From Thermoguttaceae bacterium (GTDB lineage: Bacteria > Planctomycetota > Planctomycetia > Pirellulales > Thermoguttaceae), in contig JAGBDN010000106.1 in NCBI GenBank assembly GCA_017937485.1, positions 24,275 to 88,274 of the forward strand: 64,000 nt of DNA, given 5' to 3'. The position numbers and the translations under genes are program-made. Below, in pieces: positions 15,063-23,846 of this stretch. Numbering within the stretch: position 1 is the stretch's first letter; every line of letters starts with the position of its first letter. The notes under the pieces were generated by a model. The model was given only the letters and a program-made list of their open reading frames with translations. It made no database searches and had not been told where the DNA came from.

Positions 15063-16163
15063 CTACTCCGCCGATCGTCCGTTCTCGTAGGCGTCGCGGC
15101 GCTTCGTCCATCCTCGAAAATGCTCGACGTATTTGTCTTTATAATCCGGAACGTAACGCTCCAACAACCGCTTCATCGGCGTCTCTTTTTGACGCCGCGC
15201 CGCTTCCTCCGATGAAATCCCCGCCTGCGCTTCCGGTCGAAGAGAACTTAAATAAAGCGCCAACACGCGTTGCGTATCCGACGAATAGTGCATCAAAAAA
15301 TGCGTCCAAGCCCAAGACTCGCGATATTCGCGAATCCCCATCTGGTCGACCCGCGTCAAATTTTCAAGGCGACGCAAAGACGGCGGCGACGCCAAAAACG
15401 ACTTTGCGTCGCTTTCAACCTTTTCTAAAAACGGATTGCGAAACCCGCGCTCGCCCGGCGGCGTCTCAAAATACTTCGCCAATCCTTCGTCGATCCAAAT
15501 CGGAACGTTTCTAAGCGCGGCGTTTAGGTAGGCGTGAACCATCTCGTGCCGCACGTTCAACATCATTTTTTCGTCGCGCCGAACCATCAAAACGCCCGGT
15601 TTGCCCGGTTCCTTAACGTAAAGCGCCGGTCGATCGGTCGGAGCCCCGGGAAAATACTCGCAAATAAAGGCGATATAAGAAGTTTTGTCGCGAAACAGGC
15701 AAAGCGAAATCTTTTCCCTCGACTCGGGAACGAGAAGATGGCCGACCAAATCGTTTTGCAAACGCACGATTTCCGTTTGCAATCCCGCCGTTTCTTCCAG
15801 CGGAAAATTCGACTCGCAAACCACTCTTCCCAAAGCGACGGAATACGGGAGAAACTTTGAAAACGAAGGACTTAAATCAATAGCAAAAGTCGGCTGCGCC
15901 GGTATTGACTCCGCGTCGTTTACTTCGAAATCGTAAGCCGCGTCTTTCGCTTCGTCGCTCGGCGGCGCGTCTTTTTTAATCGCGTCGAAGAGCGACGGCA
16001 ACGAAATCTTAAAATCGAACGCTAAGACGTTGGAAACCGTTCCCGTCAAGCAACTGGCCCAAAGCGCCGCGACGCAACACAACCGCGACGCGCCGCCGCG
16101 TTTTCTCCCGTTCTTGCCGCGCTCTCTCGCGCTTTCGTCGCTTTTTCCGAGTATCGTTTTCAT
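15063..16163 (-). CDS. Secreted gluzincin-type metallopeptidase (DUF1570-like)
   Basis: 366 aa from the ATG at 16163; an alternative start 36 nt upstream is less likely because the signal peptide would be displaced. A long basic N-region and hydrophobic core (residues about 28-48) form a signal peptide. The zinc site is H206-E207-M-V-H210 with 'IDEGLAKYFE' (Glu226) downstream, the HExxH...E pattern of peptidase MA-like proteins. In planctomycetes such DUF1570-type proteins are exported; the substrate is unknown. It is the first chromosomal gene to the right of the element. Confidence 0.7.
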   Translation of the reverse strand: MKTILGKSDESARERGKNGRKRGGASRLCCVAALWASCLTGTVSNVLAFDFKISLPSLFDAIKKDAPPSDEAKDAAYDFEVNDAESIPAQPTFAIDLSPSFSKFLPYSVALGRVVCESNFPLEETAGLQTEIVRLQNDLVGHLLVPESREKISLCLFRDKTSYIAFICEYFPGAPTDRPALYVKEPGKPGVLMVRRDEKMMLNVRHEMVHAYLNAALRNVPIWIDEGLAKYFETPPGERGFRNPFLEKVESDAKSFLASPPSLRRLENLTRVDQMGIREYRESWAWTHFLMHYSSDTQRVLALYLSSLRPEAQAGISSEEAARRQKETPMKRLLERYVPDYKDKYVEHFRGWTKRRDAYENGRSAE

Positions 16164-16338
16164 CGTTTGGCAACAAATGTAAATCGCTTTATATGTCAAC
16201 TTAACGCCGACTTCCCCCTCCGATTCGCGTCGGCTTTCGTTATTATATCGAAAAAAGCCGTCAAGCGCAACCCCGTTTCACGGCGCCGGTCGCTCGACGC
16301 GGTTCCAAGCGCCGCAAGGGTTGCGCTTTTCCAGGCGT

Positions 16339-18297
16339 CTATTTCGCGATCTTCTTAAAGATCGCGTTCCAGCCTCCGTCGCGCGTCATTTTCAACGTCG
16401 CTAAATCGCCTTTTTTAAACGTTTTCGACGTTATCGAAATCGCGTTGGCGTCCGAATCGGTTTCCGGCGCGTCGGCGTAAATCGTCGCTTCGTACTCGAC
16501 GCCGTCTTCAAGGAAGTCGAGTCGAACGTCGACGGAGCGAGCCTTCTCGTTTGTAAGCGCCGACAAATAAAAGACTTCGCCGCTCCGACGAGACATAACG
16601 ACAAAGTCGCCGATTTCGCCGTCTAGCGCCGTCGTATCGTCCCAAACGGTCGGGAGTTCGCGCAAAAATTCGAGCCCCGGTTTCCCGGCGTAAACGCTCG
16701 GCAAGTCGCAAAGTGTGCGCAGCGGCGAGTCGTAAATCATGCAGAGAGCCAATTCGCGAGCGCGCGTTCCGACCGTATGACACGTTGAACCGTCCGGCAA
16801 CGCGTCGACCTTCTTAAACGTTTCCGGATGTTCGTTCAAAAAGCCGCCGGGCGTAAAGTCGGCGGGGCCGAGCATGCAACGCGTAAACGGCAGCGTCGCA
16901 AGGTGTTCCGACGTCAGCGCCGACCAGCGATTGTACTCGTTTCCGCGAACGCCCTCGCGGGTGATTTGGTTCGGGAAGGTTCGCGTCATCCCGGTCGGTT
17001 TGTACATCCCGTGATAGTTGACAAGAAGTCGATTTTCGGCCGCGATTCGGCAAGTTTCAGTCAACCATTGGACGGTTTCTTGCGAATGCGAGTCCATAAA
17101 GTCGATTTTCAAGCCCGCGACGCCCCACTTGGCGCAACGCTCTAAAGTCCTGCGAACGCCCGCTTTCTTTAACGGGTCGACGTGATACCAAAGGAAAAGT
17201 CGCACGCCCTTCGACTTGCCGTATTCGACGCAAGCCGGAATATCGACGCCGTCGCGGAAAACTTGCGTCAAATCGTCGCTCCACTCGCCCGGTTTCCGTT
17301 CCCAACCGGCGTCGAGCGTGAAGTATTCCCACCCCATCGACGCCGCGAAGTCGATGAATTCTCGAATCTTAGCGTTCGAAATTTCGCGTCCGTTTTTCGG
17401 CGCCCACCAGTCCCAAGAGCTGTTCCCCGGCTCGACCCAAGACGCGTCGAAACTACACGGAGTCGCAACATTTTCGACGATTCCGGAGTTGTTGATCAAA
17501 TCGACCGGTTTCTTCCCAAGCAAAACAACGCGCCAAGGCGACTTAGCTTCCGGACGGCAAACGACGGCGCCGCGTTCGTCGTCGCGCGGCGTCAACCGAA
17601 GTTTAATCGTCGTCGGGTTTTGCGTCGACGACGCGAACTGCGCTCCGGCCCAGTCGAGCAAATCGGCTTCGGTCAGCGCCGCGACAAAGCCTTCCCCTTT
17701 AACGATTAACGGCATACCGACGAACGAATCCGGCTTGACGTCCGAGAGTTTTTTGCGGAGGAAAAACTCTTCTTGCGACGTGTTATACTTCGGATAGTAA
17801 GTCGCCCAACAATCGAGGTTTGCGCCGAACGCAAATTCGGTTTCGTCGACGTCGAGCGTCAGTTCGTCGAGCCCGTCCTGCTTCGGAACGACGTAACGGA
17901 GCGCGACGCCGTCGTCGTAAGCGCGCAAGACGATATTCCACTTGCGTTTAGGTTCGGCGACTTCTTGCAGCTCAAACGTCGTTTCGACGCAGCGGTCGAC
18001 GTAAACGGAACGCTTCCCGACGACGCAAGTCCAAGTTTCGTCGACGTTTCGGCTCGACTCGCCGACAAGTCGCGACGCCCCGAAACCAATCCCCAACCGC
18101 GATTCGCCGACGACCTTCGCGCCGTCGAACGTCAACGCGTAACTCGCATAATCGTCGACCGTTACGTCAACCTTAACCACCTTGCTCGGCGACTCGACCG
18201 TCCGCGACTCCGCCGCGAAAAGCCCCGACGCCGCCGTCGCCGTTCCAAGCGCGACGCAAAACGCGACCAACGCTTTATTTAACTTTAATGTTTTCAT
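16339..18297 (-). CDS. Glycoside hydrolase family 97
   Basis: 652 aa. The start is the ATG at 18297 behind AAAGG; the longer frame would overlap the upstream zinc-ribbon gene. Signal peptide at residues 8-30. Then the GH97 N-terminal beta-sandwich (about 35-280), a TIM barrel (about 290-560) with 'WDWWAPKNGREISN', 'YFTLDAGWE' and 'GVAGLKIDFMDSHSQ', and a C-terminal beta domain. An Asp in 'KIDFMD' fits the retaining alpha-galactosidase branch rather than the inverting glucosidase branch, but this is inferred from family knowledge. Probably acts in the periplasm on alpha-galactosides. Confidence 0.85.
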   Translation of the reverse strand: MKTLKLNKALVAFCVALGTATAASGLFAAESRTVESPSKVVKVDVTVDDYASYALTFDGAKVVGESRLGIGFGASRLVGESSRNVDETWTCVVGKRSVYVDRCVETTFELQEVAEPKRKWNIVLRAYDDGVALRYVVPKQDGLDELTLDVDETEFAFGANLDCWATYYPKYNTSQEEFFLRKKLSDVKPDSFVGMPLIVKGEGFVAALTEADLLDWAGAQFASSTQNPTTIKLRLTPRDDERGAVVCRPEAKSPWRVVLLGKKPVDLINNSGIVENVATPCSFDASWVEPGNSSWDWWAPKNGREISNAKIREFIDFAASMGWEYFTLDAGWERKPGEWSDDLTQVFRDGVDIPACVEYGKSKGVRLFLWYHVDPLKKAGVRRTLERCAKWGVAGLKIDFMDSHSQETVQWLTETCRIAAENRLLVNYHGMYKPTGMTRTFPNQITREGVRGNEYNRWSALTSEHLATLPFTRCMLGPADFTPGGFLNEHPETFKKVDALPDGSTCHTVGTRARELALCMIYDSPLRTLCDLPSVYAGKPGLEFLRELPTVWDDTTALDGEIGDFVVMSRRSGEVFYLSALTNEKARSVDVRLDFLEDGVEYEATIYADAPETDSDANAISITSKTFKKGDLATLKMTRDGGWNAIFKKIAK

Positions 18298-18344
18298 CAC
18301 ATTAACCTTTCTTTTATCAATATCTCGCGTTTCCTTTATTCCCA

Positions 18345-18779
18345 TTAATCCCAATGGAAAGATAGAGAAGTCTGCTTCATTTTTCCATCGCATTGCGGAC
18401 AAAATAAAAATTCAAATTCGGGCCCGTAACTAGGTCGCTCGTACAACTTCGACAACTTTTCCAAATCGCCCAACGGTTTAAGTTCCAAACCGCCGCATCG
18501 AGAGCATACCGCGTCTTTCGGAAGTATTTTTGCCACAAACTCGGTAAAAGCCGCGCTAATTTCTTCCGAAGTCGAAAATTCACCGGCGGCAATACGCCTT
18601 TTATGCAAGCTTAACTCTTTGTCCCACTTGCCGCTCGCATCGCTAAAGGAAACGATTTCACGACACGTCGCGCATCTTACTTGACACACGTCGCGAAATC
18701 CGGAATCAACTCCTTCGTCGCCCAAAACAGCGCGACTATGTCCGCATTTCTCGCAACAATACACACATGCTTCGCCCAT
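18345..18779 (-). CDS. Zinc-ribbon hypothetical protein
   Basis: 144 aa. Four CxxC pairs are visible: CEKCGH (residue about 10), CATC (about 36), CSRCGG (about 92) and CPQC (about 127), giving two probable zinc ribbons. The middle is helical and charged. The gene is AT-richer than its neighbours and has organism-atypical codons such as TCC, TTT and GTA, suggesting recent acquisition or low expression. No function is assigned. Confidence 0.6.
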   Translation of the reverse strand: MGEACVYCCEKCGHSRAVLGDEGVDSGFRDVCQVRCATCREIVSFSDASGKWDKELSLHKRRIAAGEFSTSEEISAAFTEFVAKILPKDAVCSRCGGLELKPLGDLEKLSKLYERPSYGPEFEFLFCPQCDGKMKQTSLSFHWD

Positions 18780-18828
18780 TTTGTTATCTCTTTCTTTTGC
18801 GCACTTTAAACTTTTTCCTCATCTTAAC

Positions 18829-20892
18829 TCATTGCGCAGAGAATGTTTGGCGAATCGTCGCTTTCTCGACGTCGCCGTCGATAATCAACGCCAAGCGCGT
18901 CGGCTTTTTCGGAACGCTCGCGTCGTTTTCGCCGACAATTTTCGTCTCGAAGCGGAGCGGAAGCGCGTTCCCGGCGTCGTCCGTCGCGGCGACCGTCAGC
19001 GTCGCGGCGCCGATTTTAAACCGAAGCGTCGTCGAAGGTTGCGTCGCCTCTAAGGCTTCAATCTTCTCGAACGAAACGACCGCCGTTTCGAACGCGCCCT
19101 TTTCGCCCGGTTTGAAATCGACCAAATCGCAAATCTCGACGCCGCCGGAAGTTGCGCCGTCGCCGCGTCGGTATTCGAAAACGCGCTTCGCCAAGGCGAG
19201 CGTTTTCACCGGATAAGCCGACGTCAAGTCGATTTCGTAACGGTCGACGGCGTCGCTAAACGCTTTAACGACCTTGCCTTGCGCGTCGCGTCCGTTTTTT
19301 TGCAGCGTTCCGGCGATTCGCGGAACCGGGTGCCCGAAGGAGTTGAGGAGTTCCCCTTCGTAACGTCGACCGCTAAACGTCCGCGCCGTATAGGTTTCGC
19401 CGCCCGGGTCGCGAACGATAAACGCGCTCGTTCCCGGCTTCGCGCCCTTTTCGCCGAGAATCAGCGAGTACGACCCGACGTCGTTATGATTGTGCAACTC
19501 CGCGTTATGCCCGGCTTTAAGTCCAAGCGCGAAGTATTTTCCGGTCGCGTTCGGATTCGGACGACAAATCAAGACGCCGGCGTCCGGGAAATCGGTTCGA
19601 ATCGGCAAAGCGTTGGCGGCGCTAACGTTAGCGTCGTTTTTCTCGGCGGCGTTTTCGTCTTTTTTCGGGAAAAGAACGTCTTTATCGAAACCGAACGCCG
19701 TCGTTTGAAGCAAGTCGCCGAGCGCGAAGTTCGCGTCGAGCCCGCGTTTTTCCGCGTCGACGTAACCGTATCCTTTCAAACGACTTAAATACCCGACGTA
19801 AACCGGCGCCGGACGCGCGGTCAGCGAGCAGTCGGCGAAGGCGATAAATTGACCGTCGGCGATTTCAATCGTCGGCGCGTAATCGAGAATCGCCCTAATC
19901 TTCGGAAATCTAAAGAAATCGAGCTTGCCGCCGGTCGCATTACGAACCATCGCGCCAAGAAGCAAATAATTGCCGAAACCGTAATTCCAGTACCCCAGCC
20001 CTTCGGAACAGTAACCGTCGTTCGTAAAGCCTTTCATAAACTTGGTTTCCGAGAAGTAATCGGCGGCGGCGACAAAGAACGCGCGACGCTCTTTCGACTC
20101 GACGACGTTCAGCGCGGCGGCGACCGTCCCGGCGTGGCAGACGGCGCTCCAGTTATTCTCGGTACGAATCCACCACATCCGCTTATGCGACTTCACTAAA
20201 ACCGAATCCTCGTAAGGCTTTAAGATACGTTTTTCGATCTCGCTAATCGTCGTCGCAACCGTTTCCGGCTTCAACTTGTCGCGGTGCAAATTGACGGCGA
20301 TCGCGGCTTCGGCTCCAGCGAGCGTCGAGCCGAGGTCGCTGTAAATCGCTTTGCCGTCGTAAATTTCGGCGCCGTGGTCGTGCGCGGGCAGAACCCAGGA
20401 GCGGAGCGCGCAAAATTCGACGAGCGTCGCGTCGAGCGCCTCGAGGAAGCGGCCTTTATTTTCCAGCGCTTCGGCCAGCGCAAACGTTGTTATCCTTCGG
20501 GTTAAGCGTCCGTATTCGCGCTGATAATTCGACCGATTCCCGTTGCGATAATACTCCTTATAAAGCTCCTCCGGAAGCGCGGGCGACTTTTGTTTCAACG
20601 CGCTTTCGGCGCTCTTAATCGTTTGTTTGCCGGAGTTTGTCGACGCCAACAAATCCCAACGTTCGCGGTCGCCGAGGTTTGCGATTCGCGTCGTCCCGTC
20701 TTCCAAGAGCGGCGCGACCGCCTCGGCTCGCTTAAAAATCGCGTCTTTTTCGGTTTCCGCGCCCCAAAGCGACGTCGCGTAAACCGCCGTCGACGCCAAC
20801 GTAAACGCGACCGCCCAAGCCGTCCGCCGCGAAAAACTCCGAAAAGCGGCGCCGTCGCGACCGTTTTTGGCAAAAAATCGAGAAAAATTCAT
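18829..20892 (-). CDS. Heparinase II/III-family polysaccharide lyase
   Basis: 687 aa, preceded by GGGGGA. Signal peptide at about 22-45. An alpha/alpha toroid-like region (about 50-400) is followed by a C-terminal beta-sandwich containing 'AGHNAELHNHNDVGSYSL', the conserved His-rich motif of the heparinase II/III family, and 'RDPGGETYTARTFSGRRYEG'. The family cleaves uronic-acid-containing polysaccharides by beta-elimination; the exact substrate cannot be told. It sits beside the GH97 gene, as part of a carbohydrate-utilisation cluster, but no SusCD pair is present. Confidence 0.8.
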   Translation of the reverse strand: MNFSRFFAKNGRDGAAFRSFSRRTAWAVAFTLASTAVYATSLWGAETEKDAIFKRAEAVAPLLEDGTTRIANLGDRERWDLLASTNSGKQTIKSAESALKQKSPALPEELYKEYYRNGNRSNYQREYGRLTRRITTFALAEALENKGRFLEALDATLVEFCALRSWVLPAHDHGAEIYDGKAIYSDLGSTLAGAEAAIAVNLHRDKLKPETVATTISEIEKRILKPYEDSVLVKSHKRMWWIRTENNWSAVCHAGTVAAALNVVESKERRAFFVAAADYFSETKFMKGFTNDGYCSEGLGYWNYGFGNYLLLGAMVRNATGGKLDFFRFPKIRAILDYAPTIEIADGQFIAFADCSLTARPAPVYVGYLSRLKGYGYVDAEKRGLDANFALGDLLQTTAFGFDKDVLFPKKDENAAEKNDANVSAANALPIRTDFPDAGVLICRPNPNATGKYFALGLKAGHNAELHNHNDVGSYSLILGEKGAKPGTSAFIVRDPGGETYTARTFSGRRYEGELLNSFGHPVPRIAGTLQKNGRDAQGKVVKAFSDAVDRYEIDLTSAYPVKTLALAKRVFEYRRGDGATSGGVEICDLVDFKPGEKGAFETAVVSFEKIEALEATQPSTTLRFKIGAATLTVAATDDAGNALPLRFETKIVGENDASVPKKPTRLALIIDGDVEKATIRQTFSAQ

Positions 20893-21121
20893 TGCGTCCC
20901 CCTTTTGGCGTCGCGCGGACGCCGTATAATATCGAGCAAATGGACTCGCCGACGCTCCGACGCCGACGCGCCTCCATTATACCAAATCGCGCCGCCGTTC
21001 GCAAACGTTTTCGCAAAAAAAATTTCGCGACGATCTTTTTTCGACGAAGCGTTTTTCGACGCGTCGCAACCTGTTTTATCGCAACACTAACGTTCGCCGG
21101 ATTCGACGAAAGGAGCCCCCG

Positions 21122-22399
21122 ATGACCCAAATCGGCACGAAATGCGTTCAAGCCGGTTATCGCCCGCAAAACGGCGAGCCGCGCCAAATTCCGATCATTC
21201 AAAGCACGACCTTCCGCTACGAATCGAGCGCCGCGATGGGCAAACTCTTCGATTTGGAGGCGTCCGGCTACTTCTATTCGCGCCTGCAAAACCCGACCGC
21301 CGACACGGTCGCGGCGAAGATTTGCGAGCTGGAAGGCGGTACGGCGGCGATGCTTACGTCGTCCGGACAAGCGGCGAACTTCTTCGCGGTCTTCAATATT
21401 TGCTCCGCCGGCGACCACGTCGTCGCGTCGTCGGCGATTTACGGCGGCACCTTCAACCTCTTCGCCGTTACGATGAAGCGGATGGGAATCGAATTCACGT
21501 TCGTGAAGCCGGACTGCTCCGACGAAGAACTCGAAGCGGCGTTCCGTCCGAACACGAAAGCGGTCTTCGGCGAAACGGTCGCGAACCCGGCGCTCGCCGT
21601 TCTCGACATTGAGCGCTTCGCGCAAGTCGCGCATTCGCACGGGGTTCCGCTCATTATCGACAACACGTTCCCGACGCCGGTCAACTGCCGACCGTTCGAA
21701 TGGGGCGCCGATATCGTTACGCACTCGACGACGAAGTATATGGACGGGCACGGCTCGCAAGTCGGCGGCGCCATCGTCGATTCCGGCAAGTTCGACTGGA
21801 CGGCGCAAAGCGAGAAATTCCCGGGACTTACGACGCCGGACGCGAGCTATCACGGGATCGTTTACACCGAAAAATTCGGCCAAGGCGGCGCGTTCATTAC
21901 GAAGTGCGTCGCTCAACTGATGCGCGACTTCGGCGCGTCGCCCGCTCCGATGAACGCGTTTTTGCTGAACTTCGGGCTCGAGTCGCTTCACCTGCGCATG
22001 AAGCGGCACTGCGAAAACGCTCAAAAAGTCGCCGAGTTTCTCGAATCGCGACAAGAAGTCGCTTGGGTCAATTACGCCGGACTTAAAAGCAGCCCTTATT
22101 ACGACTTAGCGCAAAAATATATGCCGAACGGAACTTGCGGCGTCGTGTCGTTTGGTCTCGTCGGCGGTCGCGACGCGGCGGAAGTTTTTATGTCGAAACT
22201 GCAAATCGCGCAGATCGCGACGCACGTCGCGGACGCTCGCACTTGCGTTCTTCACCCGGCGAACGCGACGCACCGTCAACTCTCGGAAGCGGAGCTGGAA
22301 GCGTGCGGCGTCGGCGCGGACTTGATTCGCCTTTCCTGCGGTATCGAAGACGCGGACGACCTGATCGCCGACCTCGCGCAAGCGCTCGAAACCAAGTAA
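21122..22399 (+). CDS. metY: O-acetylhomoserine sulfhydrylase (MetY-type)
   Basis: 425 aa, start behind AAAGGAG. A Cys/Met-metabolism PLP enzyme. Lys205 in 'HSTTKYMDGHG' binds PLP, and 'YFYSRLQNPT' and 'FGETVANPALAVLD' are the conserved substrate-binding segments. Length and the 'STTFRYES' start fit the MetY subgroup, which makes homocysteine from O-acetylhomoserine and sulfide. It is transcribed alone and ends in a strong terminator. I see no SAM riboswitch in the 229-nt leader region. Confidence 0.9.
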   Translation: MTQIGTKCVQAGYRPQNGEPRQIPIIQSTTFRYESSAAMGKLFDLEASGYFYSRLQNPTADTVAAKICELEGGTAAMLTSSGQAANFFAVFNICSAGDHVVASSAIYGGTFNLFAVTMKRMGIEFTFVKPDCSDEELEAAFRPNTKAVFGETVANPALAVLDIERFAQVAHSHGVPLIIDNTFPTPVNCRPFEWGADIVTHSTTKYMDGHGSQVGGAIVDSGKFDWTAQSEKFPGLTTPDASYHGIVYTEKFGQGGAFITKCVAQLMRDFGASPAPMNAFLLNFGLESLHLRMKRHCENAQKVAEFLESRQEVAWVNYAGLKSSPYYDLAQKYMPNGTCGVVSFGLVGGRDAAEVFMSKLQIAQIATHVADARTCVLHPANATHRQLSEAELEACGVGADLIRLSCGIEDADDLIADLAQALETK

Positions 22400-22424
22400 T
22401 CGCTTAATTTAAGCAAGAAATATT

Positions 22425-22459
22425 AAACGCCGTTTCGTCGTCGCGAAACGGCGTTTTTT
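22425..22459 (+). terminator. Rho-independent terminator of metY
   Basis: AAACGCCGTTTCG (22425-22437) and CGAAACGGCGTTT (22444-22456) form a 13-bp stem with a 6-nt loop, continuing into TTTTTT. Confidence 0.85.
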
Positions 22460-22490
22460 GTTGCGGCGCGGCGTCGATTAAGAGACCGGC

Positions 22491-22880
22491 TTAGTCGTTT
22501 GCGGACAACACGACGAACGCGATCGCCAACGTTTTACAATGCGTCAACGAAATTTTCGCGTCGACGACGCCCAATTCGTCGGCGACTTTTTTCGCGCCGC
22601 CGGTCAAAAAAAGTTGCGGCGCGCCGTCCGGACGGTTGACCACCTCGACGTCCGTCCAAGAAATCCCGGACGCCCAGCCGGTGCCCAACGCCTTTAACGT
22701 CGCCTCTTTAGCCGCCCAACGCGCCGCCAACGACTCGCCAAAATTGCGTTTTTTGCGCAAACAATACTCGCGTTCGCGTTCCGTAAAGACCCGATTCAGA
22801 AAGGTTTCCGGAAAGCGCTCGTAAAGTTTTACGACGCGGTCGATCTCCGCCGCGTCCGTTCCAATTCCCACAACTCGCAT
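22491..22880 (-). CDS. acpS: Holo-[acyl-carrier-protein] synthase
   Basis: 129 aa from the ATG at 22880, with GGAG six bases upstream; an upstream TTG is less likely. 'MRVVGIGTDAAEIDRV' gives the magnesium-binding Asp, and 'LAARWAAKEATLKALGTG' is the second AcpS motif with its conserved Glu. 'KISLTHCKTLAIAFVV' is the C-terminal strand (usually 'lSiSHe'). The enzyme transfers 4'-phosphopantetheine from CoA to acyl carrier protein. Normal family length. Confidence 0.9.
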   Translation of the reverse strand: MRVVGIGTDAAEIDRVVKLYERFPETFLNRVFTEREREYCLRKKRNFGESLAARWAAKEATLKALGTGWASGISWTDVEVVNRPDGAPQLFLTGGAKKVADELGVVDAKISLTHCKTLAIAFVVLSAND

Positions 22881-22957
22881 CGATGGCTCCAAACTCGCGA
22901 AAGCGCGCTCCGCAAACTTCTTAACATATTCTAGAACAACAGTTTAACGCCAACGCG

Positions 22958-23740
22958 TCAAACGCTCGGCAACAGCAGAAAACCGACGGCGAAAATTCCC
23001 GCGTCGATCAAACCGTGGCTCAACCAAGCGCCGTAAATCGAGTCGCTGCGACGATATATTTCCTGCCAAACAAGCCCGCCGATAAAAACGCCGACCGAGC
23101 AAATCCACGTCGCCGGTTGCGCAAAGCCAAAATAGACGCCCAACAACAACACGTGATGCAACATAAAACCCGCGTTGGCGATAAGCGACGCCGGGACGTA
23201 AGGCAATCGCTCCGCCAAACGGCCAAACGTAAACCACCGCCAATAATACTCTTCCAAACCGGAGTGAACGATCGAATAAAATATCGTCAGCAAAATAAAC
23301 GCGCTCGGCGTCGCCAACCCCAACGGTTGCAGGCGCCCCAATAGTTCTTCGCGCAAATTGTCGACAAGCGGCTTAAACGTTCCCGGCTCTTTTATTAAAT
23401 ACGCGCCGACAAAGAAGATAAGAAGCCCGACCGCGGCGCCGAAAATCGCGCCGGGCGCCAAACCGCGACGACTCGGACGGCGAACCAACCAACGCTTTTG
23501 CAAAACAAACGCAGCGATAAACGCGGGAAACGCAAATTGCAACGTTTTGCCCGCGACGAAAATATATTTCGAAACGTCCGGCATAAAACGTTCGCCGAAA
23601 ATGAAATACGCCCAAGTTAAAACAGACGGAAACAACAACGCGAACGCTAAAATCGCGGTATTGCGACGCCGCATCATACTCTTTTGTTCCCGTTCCTCGG
23701 CGCGTTTTTCTCGCTGTTTTTTAGAACGAAATCCCAACAT
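22958..23740 (-). CDS. CPBP-family intramembrane protease
   Basis: 260 aa from the ATG at 23740 (AGGAAGG upstream). After a basic N-terminus there are about eight transmembrane segments. The CPBP/Abi motifs are present: 'EEYYWRWF' (EExxxR), 'FMLHHVLLL' and 'SHGLIDAG'. These supply the metal-binding Glu and His residues of the family. Members process prenylated or signalling proteins in eukaryotes; in bacteria many are of unknown role. A second CPBP gene lies at 30623. Confidence 0.8.
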   Translation of the reverse strand: MLGFRSKKQREKRAEEREQKSMMRRRNTAILAFALLFPSVLTWAYFIFGERFMPDVSKYIFVAGKTLQFAFPAFIAAFVLQKRWLVRRPSRRGLAPGAIFGAAVGLLIFFVGAYLIKEPGTFKPLVDNLREELLGRLQPLGLATPSAFILLTIFYSIVHSGLEEYYWRWFTFGRLAERLPYVPASLIANAGFMLHHVLLLGVYFGFAQPATWICSVGVFIGGLVWQEIYRRSDSIYGAWLSHGLIDAGIFAVGFLLLPSV

Positions 23741-23846
23741 AAGCCTTCCTCGACAAAGTGTAAGACATTTCTTTTCAGGCGTTAAACCCGACGTTCGCGC
23801 AACGTCGCGGCGCGACGCGACGAACGTCGAGCTAAAATCAGAACGA

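Noticed and set aside
20893..21121. SAM or other riboswitch ahead of metY
   Set aside because: No kink-turn or conserved SAM-I/II/III core is visible in the 229 nt.
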